Source: Phyto melanocephala
Taxonomy: Eukaryota > Arthropoda > Insecta > Diptera > Rhinophoridae
DNA length: 64,000 nt
NCBI GenBank assembly: GCA_941918925.1
Contig: OW799235.1
Coordinates: 43,492,701-43,556,700 of the forward strand
Direction: 5' to 3'
Shown: in pieces, positions 1-11,577 of the stretch
Position numbering within the stretch: position 1 is the first letter of the stretch
How the letters are laid out: every line of letters starts with the position of its first letter
Position numbers and translations under genes: made by a program
Notes under the pieces: model-generated
The model's database searches: none
What the model was told of the DNA's origin: nothing
Seen by the model: the letters and a program-made list of their open reading frames with translations, nothing else

Positions 1-17
1 TTTAAATAAATGAGATC

Positions 18-1476
18 GTGGCGTATAACATGAAACTAAAGTATAATGTAAAAGATCTATCAAATTCAGATATATTTGAAAATGTCTTTGAAGTGATTTA
101 CAATATTTGGACCAAAGCTTCGATTCCAATCGTAACAAAGGGACGAGTTATTCACTTACTCAAATCCTATTTCCAACAGTACCTCAATTTGAAAAGTTAC
201 CCCAAAAATAAACGAAAATGTGGTTTCGAAAACAAACTAATTTTTTTTTGAGTCATCTGAGAAGCTTTTCGACGTTGCTGCTTGCAAATGTACTTTATTT
301 GAATTTTGTTGGATCAAAGAAATTTTAAAAAAATGGTTATATGTGGAGTTTATAAAAAAGAAACAGTTCGACTAATAAAACAAAAGCAAAAAAACTGAAC
401 ATTCCATAGGCGCAGCAAAAAAGACGCGTCTTACCTAACAAACCGATTCTATCCCAGAAAATTGCGACAGATACATCTTTGACTTCAACGAAGAATCGGA
501 GTACATTGCTACTGCTGCTATTGCTTTTGCGGTTTTGACTGTCTTTGGCTTAATTTCTACCGAAAATTTAATTCTGGTAATAGATAAAACACTTCATGAC
601 CTAGAGAATATTTTGGACTTATTGGAAAACAACTAGCTACTTGTTATAATGAAACTACGGTGTCTTTTTTTGCGGTGACTGGTAATTTCCCTGTCTTGCC
701 GGAAAATGTGGTCGGTGATAATAGATATCTTTATGAGATATTTAAAGCTGTATAATCGGGTTATTGTAGTCGTGAGCTGGCAAACCATAAACCTGCAAAA
801 ATTGCGCGCTCGAGATTGCTAACCTCCGTTAATCGTCTACTTGGAGTTTACGTAAGTACCCTTAATCCATCAGAAATGTTTCAACTGTTTGTCAATTAAG
901 TTGCTAAAGTATACGCCCTCGACTTGGTTCTTAGTCAAACAATAAACGTATTTGTCATCTGATTATGTGATCTCGTTTTTTACCTGAATATATGAGGTCA
1001 GTTGTGGATTCTGTTATCGAAAGAAATGCTTTTTTCGCTCACCCGGAAATTTACTTGTGAGTATGCTACTTGATGATAGAGACCACGTTCGGGAGCTGTC
1101 ATTGCAAAGAATAATCAAAACTTGAGAAACTGAATGTAGCACTAAACACAGAATACTTAAACCACCAAAAATTAACTTCTCTGATTGAGATAACATCGAA
1201 ACTACTATATGTCACAAGTGTAGGGTTACAGCACCGCAAGTTCGTCGGCATATTTCTAATAAGGACCTTCAATTCATGAAAAAAAACATCTTGAAAATTG
1301 ACGACTTTACTTGCCAAACAAAAGCTGTGGAAAGATGTGTTAAACTGGTAACAGAGGCCTCTCAAAGTGTAACTAACGCTGCGTTTAGAGATAGCCTTAT
1401 TAGAACCAGGTTGAAATCACGAGCAGAAATGCCAAATTTTGGTCAAAAAATAGGTTTAAATTTATTTATTTTCTAG
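18..1476 (+). pseudogene. degraded gene of an uncharacterised repetitive family (AVERCVKLVTEAS motif)
   Basis: Open segments in shifting frames with stops between them. Near 100-250 there is a stretch around IWTKASIPIV. Near 250-300 an LFDVAACKC-like cysteine motif follows, and near 1065-1110 a DDRDHVRELSLQRII stretch. At about 1276-1440 comes CQTKAVERCVKLVTEAS followed by IRTRLKSRAEMP. From memory, the same order of motifs (LWxKAxIP, FDIAxCxC, DERPHIRELALRR, CHTQAVERCVKLVTEAS) occurs in a large uncharacterised family repeated in cnidarian, aphid and other invertebrate genomes. No catalytic function is known to me. At least four breaks mean it is dead. Its left end may lie outside the window. 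Confidence 0.5.
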
Positions 1477-1739
1477 TATATTGATTGCAAATATAGAATA
1501 TACATACATAAATAAAATAAATTTGTATCTGTTTTTTTTTTTATTATTTAAGCATATGGTATAGGTATGTAAAAACGTTTTTAAGAGTAGAGCCCTCAAG
1601 ATGGCACGTAATTCGACTTTTATTTATTTTACCGTAATCTGTGTAAAATTACGCAAATTTTGATACCCCTTGCGAAAGTGTAGCTCAAAAACACATTTTT
1701 CTCATTCAAGAACGGGACAACCTAATGTACATGTAAAAA
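1477..1739. other. intergenic, nothing recognised
   Basis: AT-rich sequence with a T-run and no open frame of interest. It separates the broken gene from an A-rich tract that starts about 1735. Confidence 0.5.
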
Positions 1740-2268
1740 ACATAAAAAAAAAAAAATACAAAACAAAAATATATTTAAAAAAAAATTACAAAAAAAAATT
1801 TAAAAAACATTTTTATTAAAAAAATATAAAAAAAAATAATAAAATATAAATAATATATTAAATAAAATAAAATAAAATTTTTTTGGCTCAGCTGGAATCC
1901 GATGATCCGTTTACTTTAACCAATATGTATGTAGGTTGTTGTTGTATTTGTGAAAAAAACGAGGTGGTCGTGGTTTTTTGCTCATATCTCAGAAAGTTAT
2001 GGGGCGATTGTGCTGAATTTCAATAGCGATTCATTCCTGGATATTTCCAAGAGATTGATACCATATACAGATCTGAGGAACATATAGTTGCTTCTAAAAG
2101 TTAATTTCAACCAACACACGGACAGGCGGCCAGGGCTTAATCGACTCCTCTATTCATAAGCTTTCAGAAAATATATACTTTATGGGGTCGGAAATGAAAA
2201 TTGTAGAAATTACAAATGGAATGACAAAGCTATATATACCCTTGTGCACCACAGGTGAAGGGTATAAA
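1740..2268 (-). mobile_element. TACCCTTCAC repeat, 5' part (CTGTGG subtype)
   Basis: Read on the minus strand it begins TATACCCTTCACCTGTGGTG. It passes through the shared core (ACCCCATAAAGTATATATTT, then a GTCCGTGTG stretch), reaches GGCTCAGCTG and runs into a long A/T tract. The 3' hairpin end of complete copies is missing. The same repeat occurs more than ten times in this window. Confidence 0.75.
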
Positions 2269-2756
2269 AACGATGGTCGTATCTCATCGAGAAATACAAC
2301 AAATTGACCTTTAAAGTTAAAAATTACTTTAAAATTTTTCTAAAAAAACACTCTGTGTTTGAAACTACCAAATTATTAGAATTATGCGTTATTGCTAATA
2401 AACAATAACAAAGAATCAATGTACCTGTGTTATCGCAATCCATCACTTTCACCTTTACTTTTTAAAATTCAATTTTCACCGCGTTAATATTGAATTTTGA
2501 CCTATGTGCGTTGGTCACAAGTAGAAAGGCTCTAACAATATTATCATATTGTAATTTTTTTTGTAAAACTAATGTGTTTGATACTATTACATTAAATTTT
2601 TGTGTTGAGGTGTGTTTGTGTGAAATGTATTGGAATCACTAAAAATTCAATAAAAATAAAAAATACGAGTTAGTGCTTTTCTATGTCCTTGTGGATATCG
2701 ATATGTAAAGATTAATACTATTTAATTTATACAATTTTTTCAAATATACATAAAAC
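2269..2756. other. non-coding, AT-rich
   Basis: No gene, repeat or RNA recognised between two copies of the TACCCTTCAC repeat. Confidence 0.5.
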
Positions 2757-3525
2757 CAGTAAGAGCGCTATATTCGGCCGTGCCGAATCTTATATACCCT
2801 TCACAACGTGTAGTCATGCAATAACAGTAGTTTGTGTCACCATTCATCCCATAGGAAATACGTACATCCATATAAAAATATACATATATAAAAACATCCC
2901 ATTGTAAAATTATAAATTCACGTATGTATGTTAAAAAACAAAAAAATAAAAAAAAAATTAAAAAAAATATTATATATATAATATATATAAAATAAAAAAA
3001 AAATAAAAAAAAATAAAAAAATATTAAAAAAAAATTAAAAAAAAAATAATAATAAAAATATAAATAATATATTAAATAAAAAATAAAAAAAAAAAAATAA
3101 AAAAAAATTAAAAAAAAAAATTTTTTGGCTCAGCTGGGATTCGATGCCACGTTTTCTCTAACCAGTATACACGTTTGTATGTATGTTGTTGTTGTAATGT
3201 TGTTTTTGTGAAAAAAAAATCGAGGTGGTCGTGGGTTTTTGCTCATATCTCAGTTGTTTATGTACCGATGTTTCTGATTTTCAATACCGATCTACTCCCG
3301 AATATTTCTGATATTTTAATACCTTACCCGGGTCCAACCTATGTCGGGGGGCTTCAAAAAGTTGATTTCAACATACACACGGACAGACTGACAGAGCCTA
3401 ATCGACTCCCCTATTCATAAGCTTTCAGAAAATATATACTTTATGGGGTCGGAAATGAAAATTGTAGAAATTTCACACGGAATGACAAACCTATATATAC
3501 CCTTTTTCACTGTGTGAAGGGTATA
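2757..3525 (-). mobile_element. TACCCTTCAC repeat, complete copy (CACAGTG subtype)
   Basis: It runs on the minus strand from the 5' hairpin (TATACCC...GGGTATA) at 3525 to the 3' hairpin ATTCGGCACGGCCGAAT and AGCGCTCTTACT near 2757. The middle is a roughly 190 bp A/T tract at 2935-3125, then the conserved core. There is no coding capacity. The 5' hairpin, 3' hairpin and insertion into T-runs recall DINE-1/SGM-type Helitron-related repeats of flies, but the last bases are CTTG rather than CTRR, so the class is unproven. Confidence 0.8.
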
Positions 3526-3649
3526 AAAAGTTAATTACTTCAGAGTGGCTTGTGAAGAAATGTTGTAAAATACAAAATAACTTTACAAAATATAAATAAC
3601 ATTTTTATTCTTTAATAAATCTAATATATTGTCTTTATAACATTTTTAG

Positions 3650-3816
3650 GATAAACATTATTATATTAAACAAGAAACAATCGAAGTTAGCAACAAGTTT
3701 ATACTTTGGAATTTATTGCATTATTTCATTAATTGGAGCTGTTGTTTTGGTTAGTTTTACAATTCAAAAGGGACTTCCTGGAATGCCTTCCTACTTTATA
3801 CAAGGATATACAGAAT
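3650..3816 (+). CDS. candidate host exon with one membrane helix
   Basis: A 167 bp open exon between an acceptor (ACATTTTTAG, ending 3649) and a donor (GTAAAT at 3817). It starts with the last base of a codon, holds 55 codons without a stop, and ends one base into the next. The peptide has a hydrophobic segment around YFGIYCIISLIGAVVLVSF, then a polar stretch ending PSYFIQGYTE. I do not recognise the protein. The partner at 42922-43115 has the matching reading phase, so the two may be consecutive exons. A degenerate transposon gene is the alternative, but the clean frame and splice sites argue against it. Confidence 0.45.
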
Positions 3817-3880
3817 GTAAATTTTTTTTCTGTTATTCGCTATATAGATAAGTATAATGTATATACAATTTATGTTCATA

Positions 3881-3975
3881 TTTACATACATACATATATA
3901 CATACATACATACATACATACATACATACATACATACATACATACATACATAAATACATACATATATACATACAT
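3881..3975. repeat. CATA microsatellite
   Basis: About 95 bp of CATA repeats with a few TATA interruptions. Open frames through it on both strands are products of the repeat. Confidence 0.9.
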
Positions 3976-3985
3976 AGATAATTGT

Positions 3986-4465
3986 TATACCCTTCACACA
4001 AAAGTGAAAAAGGTTTGTCATTCCGTGTGAAATTTCTACAATTTCCGACCCCATAAAGTATATATTTTCTGAAAGCATATGAATAGGGGAGTCGATAAAG
4101 CTCTGACAGTCTGTCCGTGTGTATATTGAAATCAACTTTTGAAAGCCCCAGACATCGCCTGGATCCGGGTGAGGTATTAAAATATCAGAAAAATCGGTAC
4201 AGAAACAGCTGAGATATGAGGAAAAAACTACGGCCACCTCTCTTTTTTCACAACATATAACACTTAAATATATACATGTATATGCAAACGTGGTATACTA
4301 GTCAGAGTGAACGTGGATCGAATCTCATCTGAGCCAAAAAAAAAAAAAATTATATTTTTTTCGAAACATACATAAGTAAACTCAATTTATAGTATTACAA
4401 TGGAATGCTTTTATATATATATGTTTTTTATAAACTATTGTTATTTCATGACGTTTTAGGTTTAT
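3986..4465 (+). mobile_element. TACCCTTCAC repeat, old copy
   Basis: It starts TATACCCTTCACACAAAAGTG and follows the shared core to the GAGCC plus A-tract near 4335. It then degenerates into a sequence resembling the usual 3' region (TTGTTATTTCATGACG). The 3' hairpin is lost. Confidence 0.7.
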
Positions 4466-4491
4466 CAAAAAATTTTAAAAACTATAAAAAA

Positions 4492-5000
4492 GTAAGAGTG
4501 CTATATTCGGCATGACAAACTTATACATATGTATATACCATCTTACACTCCCATGTCAGGGATGTACTAATGGGTTTTTTGCTTATATCTCAGTAATTCA
4601 TATGGCAATTTTGTTACTTATCAAGACTAAGAGGTTCAAGAATATAACTGACAATTATATGGTGCAACTGTGATCAAAACTTATTTAGAAAATCGGTAAC
4701 CTAAACTTTTAATAATAATATACATATGTATACGTAACAAACGTTACAAGAAGGAGCTGCAAAATCTGACTTTGTTGTGTTAAAAACAAGATTTTTTTTC
4801 AGCTCGTAATGTGCCCACATTACTGATTTTCAATAGCAAAATTTTAGAAAGCATATCTAATATATTGATATGTACCATAAAAAAATCTGAAGTATACGGG
4901 GGAAGCCTCCACGGTGATTTCAACACACAAACAAACAAACAGACTTAGCTAAATCAATTTCTCTATCTATATGGATGCAGAAACTTATTTATACCCTGTG
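4492..5000 (-). mobile_element. highly diverged TACCCTTCAC-type repeat
   Basis: The plus strand begins AAGTAAGAGTGCTATATTCGGC, the reverse complement of the usual 3' end, and closes near TATACCCTGTGAAGG. The interior is recognisable only in short phrases such as TTGCTTATATCTCAGTAATT. It is probably an old relative of the other copies. Confidence 0.5.
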
Positions 5001-5804
5001 AAGGACATACAAAATTGTGACATAATTTTTATTGTGCGTATATCAAACCAAATAACATTTGCAAATAAAAAACAGCAAAATTCAAGAAATATATGTAAAC
5101 TTCCTCTGTGTTTATTATTTAATTGCTAACACAGCTGTCAGCTTTACATAGCTTGCAAACTTTTAAGCTTGTTGATGAGCAGCAGAGACTGTTTTTGCCC
5201 CTTGTTCTGTCTTTCTTTTCTTAATATCAAGAGAAGGGATGTAGGAACGAAAACAATTTTCCTACCAATTTTTTTTTTAATCGCACTAAATCCTACTAAT
5301 TAAATTGTTTTAAAATCAAAAAAGAGATAAAGAATAGTTCTAAAATTATACAATTCATTAAAATAAAATTTATCTATATATGTACATATATATAAAAAAT
5401 TGTTGCAAGTGTGTTGTGACTTTATTACTCACGAACGGTCTAACCGAATTCGATTAAATTTTAAGAGTTTGTTCCTATATGTAGATGGTTTAACTAAAGT
5501 TTGCACTAAATCGGTCGACGCGTTCGTGAGTTATGACTTTTCATGTCAACATGTTATTTTTTGTTCATATCAAGATGTATTTAAACAGGTGGCATCGTTA
5601 CGCCAGCTGACTATTTTTGGCTCTTCCGTCAAAGTTTTATTAATGTTTACAAAAAGTTTTTGGTTGTTGATATTGCAATTAAATTTTAAATAAAAAAACA
5701 AAAAAAAAATACGGCAGACGTGTGTGTGTGTTTTAAAACGTTATTTTTTATTCTGTTTAAAAAATTTATAATTTAAAAAAAGCCAACAAGGCCATAAAGA
5801 ACAA
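5001..5804. other. non-coding, AT-rich
   Basis: A 97-codon open frame at 5400-5693 has no recognisable motif. The phrases CTCACGAACGGTC (5428) and CGCGTTCGTGAGTTATG (5519) form a loose inverted pair about 110 bp apart. Nothing else is supported. Confidence 0.4.
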
Positions 5805-5960
5805 ATGCGATACTGCATTTTATGCCACTAGCCCACAGTACCTGGTAATGGTACATTTTTCAATGCTCCTCGGGACCCAAGCAAAAGAGCGGAATGGGCC
5901 CAGTTGTGCCAGAAGGAGTTTAATGCATACTTGGTGAAAATCATCCAATATTTCATGAGT
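5805..5960 (+). pseudogene. possible THAP-type zinc-finger fragment
   Basis: A frame from ATG 5805 reads MRYCILCH, one stop, then FFNAPRDPSKRAEWAQLC. The C-x2-C start and the F-x-x-P-x-D-x3-R-x2-W pattern are those of a THAP DNA-binding finger, common at the N-terminus of P-element-like transposases. The C-terminal half of the finger is absent; a GTGAAA donor-like site follows at about 5934. A chance match to a short motif is possible. Confidence 0.3.
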
Positions 5961-7113
5961 TGATTTTGTTTGTTTACATGAATTGTTTAAGGGTTTTTGC
6001 ATGATGCTGCATTCATTTTTAAGTACATTAAACACAGAATTATTTTGCTTTTCACTATACTATATGTATGTATAGAAATATGTATTAATATTTAAATTAA
6101 AATTAAATGAATTGTGTTTCAAACATAAATGTAGCGTGTTTTATTTCAAAACCTTTTATTTATACATATCACTTATGACTATTTGCAAATATTAAGCACC
6201 TATTTTTCATTTAAAGATATTGCTGGAATAAAGGATGTTTTATTGTAGAATTTTTTCCTTTGCATTGCAGGGACGTGATGTTACACGTTGGGATGCTACT
6301 GCAGCCATAGGTACTTAAAGTTGTATACAGCGACTTCGGCATGTAAAGCTTATATTGGTGTAGCTTATAGGTTAGGAAGATATAGGCGTAAATCATTTAT
6401 TTAACTAGAGGCCCGTGGAGTTTGTGACATGAATTTTACTTATTGTTGCTAACATTATGCCTAGAAAAAAAAATTTAATTTAGCGTTGAAAAGAAATAAA
6501 TGTTTTCCAAAAATAAACAAAATTTAATTACACTCACACTCGGATACGTTGCTGATTAGCTTGTTAAAATCATTGAATTAACCAATTCATCCCAGCAAAC
6601 TATGAACTGAACTCTGTTGCTTTTGCTGACCAACTTGCCCCTTGGGTATACGAGAACGTGAGCGTGCACTAACCACATCCAACATTTTTATACATAACGG
6701 GAGCTGCCGCACATCTATTTTTTGAATAAAATAGGAAAATTAATTCATTACTTAATATTATTTTACTAAAAATTTATTACTTACATTTCTTTTTAACTCG
6801 CATTTAGGTCGGCATTTTGATTTTTGTTTACAAATAACTTTTGACATACTCGAGCTCATTACACAAACAAAAAATACTTTTTTGTTGTAATGTTGTATTT
6901 GTTGCAGTAGTACTGCCACCTGTTAATTTCATCATGGTTCATATAAAGAAACAACAACAAATATGTATTCGACAAGACCTAAAGATCGCAAGCGAAATAG
7001 TAAGTAAATCAATAGTAGTTTGATGTTATAATAGGACTGTTTTACTTACATATAAAAATATAAAACTTTAATATGCTTATCTGACTAATTACACTATGCT
7101 AGTTGAAAAAACA
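5961..7113. other. no gene recognised
   Basis: AT-rich spacer. Short open frames at 6211-6396 and 6841-7023 have no recognisable motifs. An acceptor-like TTTGCATTGCAG at about 6270 is followed by a frame that closes within 15 codons. Confidence 0.4.
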
Positions 7114-7622
7114 GACAAGCAGGGCACCTGGCGTTTCAACATAATTCGGGTACGCTGAATTCAGTGGTGCCCGCGGTTTTTTAAGATTGGCTCTGGTTTT
7201 CGAGATATGTATACCGTTATTTCGAAAATGGATCAGGTTGCACAACATATGTTCGCGTAACTCAAAAACGCTTTAGCTTATTGAAAAAACTTAAAAGACC
7301 GAAATTCCGCAATAAAAAGAAAAGTAAAATTTCTTTCTAATATCCGCAGTCGTTTTAGAAACATATATATTTTTTTTTTAAATTAATTTTTTTATCGAAA
7401 TTTCGAAATTTTTGTTTTTTAAAAATTCATAAAAAAATTACAAATGCAGCTAGTCTTCTAATTTTTTGCGGACATATAAAAAACGAAGCTGATAACAAAA
7501 CAAGCCATAAATGTTTAAAATCTGTTGGCAACTTTTGATTTTATTCACAAAAGTCGACAAATTTTAATTAATTTAAGAATGTCATAAAACGCAATATTTG
7601 TATGGGAGCCCCCCTAAGAAGT
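7114..7622 (+). repeat. left long terminal inverted repeat
   Basis: Inverted partner of 10068-10566. Shared phrases include CATAATTCGGGTACGCTGAA near the outer end and GAATGTCATAAAACGCAA near the inner end. Confidence 0.85.
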
Positions 7623-8002
7623 GGAGTTACCGATTAAAAAATTCTTATAATTATGAAATAAAGTCATAAATGCTTTCATCTTTGTATTTTATTGTGCTTA
7701 CAAAACCACACAAATCGGTCTTTTATTGTGCAGTCAAAACCGCACTAATCGGTCTTGTAAAAAACTTAAATAACATATTCTTTGTTATACCTGGAACAGG
7801 TAGAAATATTATTCGTCCTGGTTTTTTTTTACAAAACATGGTCATGAAGGTCTCGACAGGTACTTTGATTAAAACAGTTACAGTAAAAATAAGAGTTCCT
7901 CAACCCCTTCACTGTCATATGGAAAGTGCTTGCGAAAGTGATTAGTGAAGTTTAAAGCCTTTGACAGTCTTGTATCCAATCAGTTATATTGAAATATCTA
8001 AG

Positions 8003-9718
8003 ATGGAGGCGTGTAAAAAGTTTAATTACTTTTGCTATGTGTGTGGGAAATATAAAAATATGCCAAGTTGCCGTAAGATCACTACTGAAACAAGTACCCT
8101 GTATGAATCATATTTTTCTTTAAGTGTTATATATGGTAAGAGTTGGACACAATCAATAGTGTATACACACTGCATTTACCATTTAAATAAGTGGGGAAAA
8201 ATTGGAGACGCCATGCCATTTGGTGTTCCAATGATTTGAAGAGATCCCATAGTTAATGTTGAAGATTAGTGTTATGCGTGCATAATTTATACAGCGGGTA
8301 TGATTAGAAGAAAAATTACTTATATATCTTATACTGAAACAGCATATGCTCGATTTCCGCTGCCACATTCTGATTTAATTCTTGTTCCGGGTAGCCATAT
8401 ACCAAGAGAACATATTCCCTCAATAACTGATTCTGTTGAAGCTGGTGGACCAGCTACTTCAATGTATCAACCGTCATGCATCACGGTTTCATGCAGTCAC
8501 AATGAAATCACGCAAGATCGTCTGGATATAATGGTACGGCGTCTAAAATTATCTCAAAAACAGAGCATTCTCTTGACAAAAGAGTTAAAACGAGCTAATA
8601 TTTTAGCACCAGGTGTACAAATATACGAGGCTATCAATCGCTATAGACGATTTACGACTTTTTTTAAATCTATTGAGAATAATTCTATCGCGTATTGTAC
8701 TGACATCCGCGGCTTGGTTTTAACAATGCAAAATGAATATAATCCTGGAGATTGGCGCTTATTCATTGATTTTTCCAAAAGTAGCTTAAAAGCAGTTTTG
8801 CTACATGTCACTAATTTAAACAATCCTATTCTGATAGCACTAAGCACAAAAAATAAAGAGACATACGCATCAATGAAAAAAATAATACAGTTAATTAAAT
8901 ATGAAGACCACAAGTGAACATATGCGCAGATTTAAAAGTGGTAGCTCTTTTAAGAGGCATGCAATTGGGCTATACAAAAAATATGTGCTTCATATGCTTA
9001 TGGAATACGCGTTTCGATGGCGACCAGTACAACACACGCGATTGGGCTTTACGTGAGGAAAGCAGATTGCATAGAAACAATGTTATTGAATTACCACTTG
9101 TGCCGATGGAAAAGATTTTGCTTCATCCACTCCACATCAAACTGGGTATTGTAAAAAATTTTATGAAAGCATTGAGCTCAGATGGTGTTGCTTTTACCGA
9201 ATTGCACCGAATTGCACCGAATTTTTCCACGATTAAGCGGCATGAAAGTAAAAGAAGGTATGAACTCTAACTACTTTATTAAATTACATTAATATTTCAT
9301 ATCATAATGTTTTTATTTTACAGGAATTCTTAATGGACCGGACATTCGTCGTCTTATGAAAGACCATCAATTTGAGGTTGCATTGAATGATATCGAGCTA
9401 TTGGCCTGGAATTGTGTGAAATCAGTAATAGAAAATGTATTAGGAAATCATCGGTCTGAAAACTGGCGAATTTTAATCAAAAATATGCTAACCGCATTTA
9501 AAAACTTGAACGTTAGAATGTCATTGAAAATACATTTTTTGCATTACCATGCCGAAAAATTTAATGCACAATAACCAACCGAGTCTGATGAACATGGCGA
9601 GAGATTACACCAAGTAACAGCCAGGCTCGAACACTGGTATAGCGGCAAACAACTTGATTCGCTATTAGGAGATATTTGTTGGAATCTGCAGGAGGAAGAA
9701 GAATATATTTCTAAATAA
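8003..9718 (+). pseudogene. WRLFIDxSK-family gene, nearly full length, inactivated
   Basis: Start ATG 8003; the N-terminus has FCYVCGKY (C-x2-C) and later PFGVPMI and CYACII, which pair as a Cys-rich N-terminal region. The conserved core follows: GDWRLFIDFSKSSLKAVLLH, then ICADLKVVALLRG and GYTKNMCFICLWNTRFD, LHPLHIKLGIVKNFMKAL, NGPDIRRLMKD, and SDEHGERLHQ near the C-terminus. Family members are common, repetitive and uncharacterised in insects and Hydra (memory). One GT-AG intron lies at about 9260-9334. Breaks: stops at 8237 and about 8273, a one-base deletion near 8916, a frameshift near 9200 beside an imperfect ACCGAATTGC repeat, and a stop at 9572. Its position between long TIRs suggests it is the transposase; no DDE triad is assigned. 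Confidence 0.7.
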
Positions 9719-10067
9719 AAACTTTAACTTTAGCTACTTAACAACAAAAATTTTTTAGCTTGGTTATTATAAAAAATTTCATCTTTTCTGAAAAAATCAA
9801 AAGTTGTAGACAGACTTTAATCACTAATAGCTTCTTTTGTTTGGAACTTTGTTTTTTATACGCGTAGAACCCTATCCTTAAATTTTGCACCTGCAGCGCC
9901 TGAGATACCCCTAGACGGGCCAAATGTATGACCAGTGCAACTTTATTTTTCATTTCCATCATTTGTTTCTAAGGCCTAGGATTCACTCCTAGGGGGATAA
10001 AATGTATGACCGACCTCCAATGTTTTTTGTTCTTAACATTTTCTCAAATTCTACTTTCCCTTTATCA

Positions 10068-10566
10068 CCATCCCTTAGGGGCGTTGCGTTTTATGACATT
10101 CTTAAATTAATTAAAATTTGTCGACTTTTGTGAATAAAATCAATAGTTGCCAAAAGATTTTAAACATTTATAGCTGGTTTTGTTATCAGCTTCGTTTTTT
10201 ATATGTCTGCAAAAAATTAGAAGCTTAGCTGCATTTTTTAATTTTTTATGAATTTTTAAAAAACAAAAATTTCCAAATTTCGATAAAAAAAATTAATTAA
10301 AAAAAAAAAAAATTATGTTTCTAAAACGACTGCGGATATTAGAAAGAAGTTTTACTTTTCTTAAAGGAAATTTTATTGCAAATTTTTTTTTAAGATTTTT
10401 CAATAAGCTAAAGCGGTTTTAAGTTACGCGAACATATGTTGTGCAACCTCCCCCATTTTCGAAATAACGGTATATCTCGAAAACCACAGCCAATCTTAAA
10501 AAACCGCGGGCACCACTGAATTCAGCGTACCCGAATTATGTTAAAAGGCCAGGTGCCCAGCTTGTC
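10068..10566 (-). repeat. right long terminal inverted repeat
   Basis: Inverse of 7114-7622, with an A/T-rich centre and CGACTGCGGATATTAGAAAG shared with the left arm. Confidence 0.85.
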
Positions 10567-10567
10567 A

Positions 10568-10704
10568 TGAAAAAAAAGTGTCAATTTCTTGCACAGTGTC
10601 ATCATCTCCTATCCAGAACAAAATCGGGTATTGCAATGCGTCATAACAACGATGTAGTTCAGAAATACGATTTAGTTGCACTACGAAGTGTGCAAGGGAT
10701 TCGC
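10568..10704 (-). pseudogene. Helitron replication-protein fragment
   Basis: The minus strand is open for about 43 codons and contains ISELHRCYDALQYPILFW followed by an acidic DDD. This matches the conserved region near the start of the Helitron polyprotein (usual form YDxLxYPLLFPxGxDG), upstream of the Rep catalytic part. It is cut on one side by the long-TIR element and on the other by a non-autonomous Helitron. It shows that an autonomous Helitron was once present. Confidence 0.55.
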
Positions 10705-10707
10705 TAG

Positions 10708-11577
10708 TCTATATATACAAAAGTGAAACTCTGTGTGTGTGTGTGTGTGTTAGCTATAGACTCCGAAACTGTAAAACCGATCGGGCTCAAACTTTGGTAA
10801 GTTGTTGTACACATACCAGGGAGTGTTTATGGGTGAAAAAAGTGGGCGGGGCCACGCCCATACAAAATTAGTTATCAGTTTTAGCTACTTGCATTTGACC
10901 GATTTTTCTGAAACTTTGCACACATATCGAGCTGTCATGACTTAACAATTTCGTGATAAGAAAAGTGGGCGGGGCCACGCCTCTAAAAAAGTTTTAATTT
11001 TGAGGTACATGGACTGGACCGATTTTTCTGAAACTTTGCACACATATTGAGCTGCCATGACTTTATAATTTCGTGACTAAAAAAGTGGGCAGGGCCACGC
11101 CCATAAAAAAAAATTCTAATTTTGACGTACTTGCACTGGACCGATTTTTCTGAAACTTTGAAAGCATACTGACATGTCATGACTTAATAATTTCGTGATA
11201 ACAAAAGTGGGCAGGGCTACGCCCATAAAAAAACAGTTATAATTTTGAGGTATTTGAACTTCACCGATTTTTCTGAAACTTTGGACACATATTGAGCTGT
11301 CATGACTATATACTTTCGTGATTAGAAAAGTGGGCACGGCCACGCCCATAAAAAAAGTTATAATTTTGAGGTACTTGCACTAGACCGATTTTTCTGAAAC
11401 TTTGCACACATATTGAGCTGTTACGACTATACAGTTTAGTGATTAGAAAAGTGGGCAGTGCCTCGCCCATTAAAAAAAGTTATTATTTTGTAGCTCTTTG
11501 CACTTGATATTCAATTTAAGATCAGAATACATTTTTAATCATTAGGGGGCGTAGCAACGCGCGCCGGGCTTTTCTAG
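10708..11577 (+). mobile_element. non-autonomous Helitron with internal tandem repeats
   Basis: 5' end TCTATATATACAAAAGTGAA followed by a GT run. 3' end GCAACGCGCGCCGGGCTTTT then CTAG, with a GC-rich hairpin close to the terminus as in Helitrons. The interior holds about six units of roughly 115-120 bp, each with GTGGGCGGGGCCACGCCC and CCGATTTTTCTGAAACTTTG. No coding capacity. Confidence 0.85.

Larger units (their letters stand above)
7114..10566 (+). mobile_element. DNA transposon with about 500 bp inverted repeats carrying a WRLFIDxSK gene
   Basis: The ends are GACAAGCAGGGCACCTGG and its inverse CCAGGTGCCCAGCTTGTC. The terminal repeats, 7114-7622 and 10068-10566, match for about 500 bp with small indels. 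Between them lies one plus-strand gene. Flanks TTGAAAAAACA and ATGAAAAAAAAG may hold an 8 bp target duplication (TGAAAAAA), but A-runs make this uncertain. The element sits beside a Helitron coding fragment. I cannot assign it to a named superfamily. Confidence 0.75.

Noticed and set aside
3733..4237. Frames of repeated Tyr-Ile-His-Thr or Val-Cys-Met on both strands
   Set aside because: They are translations of the CATA microsatellite and flanking repeat DNA.
10840..11490. Regular repeats with constant spacing, CRISPR-like
   Set aside because: Whole 115-120 bp units repeat without unique spacers, inside a Helitron of an animal genome.
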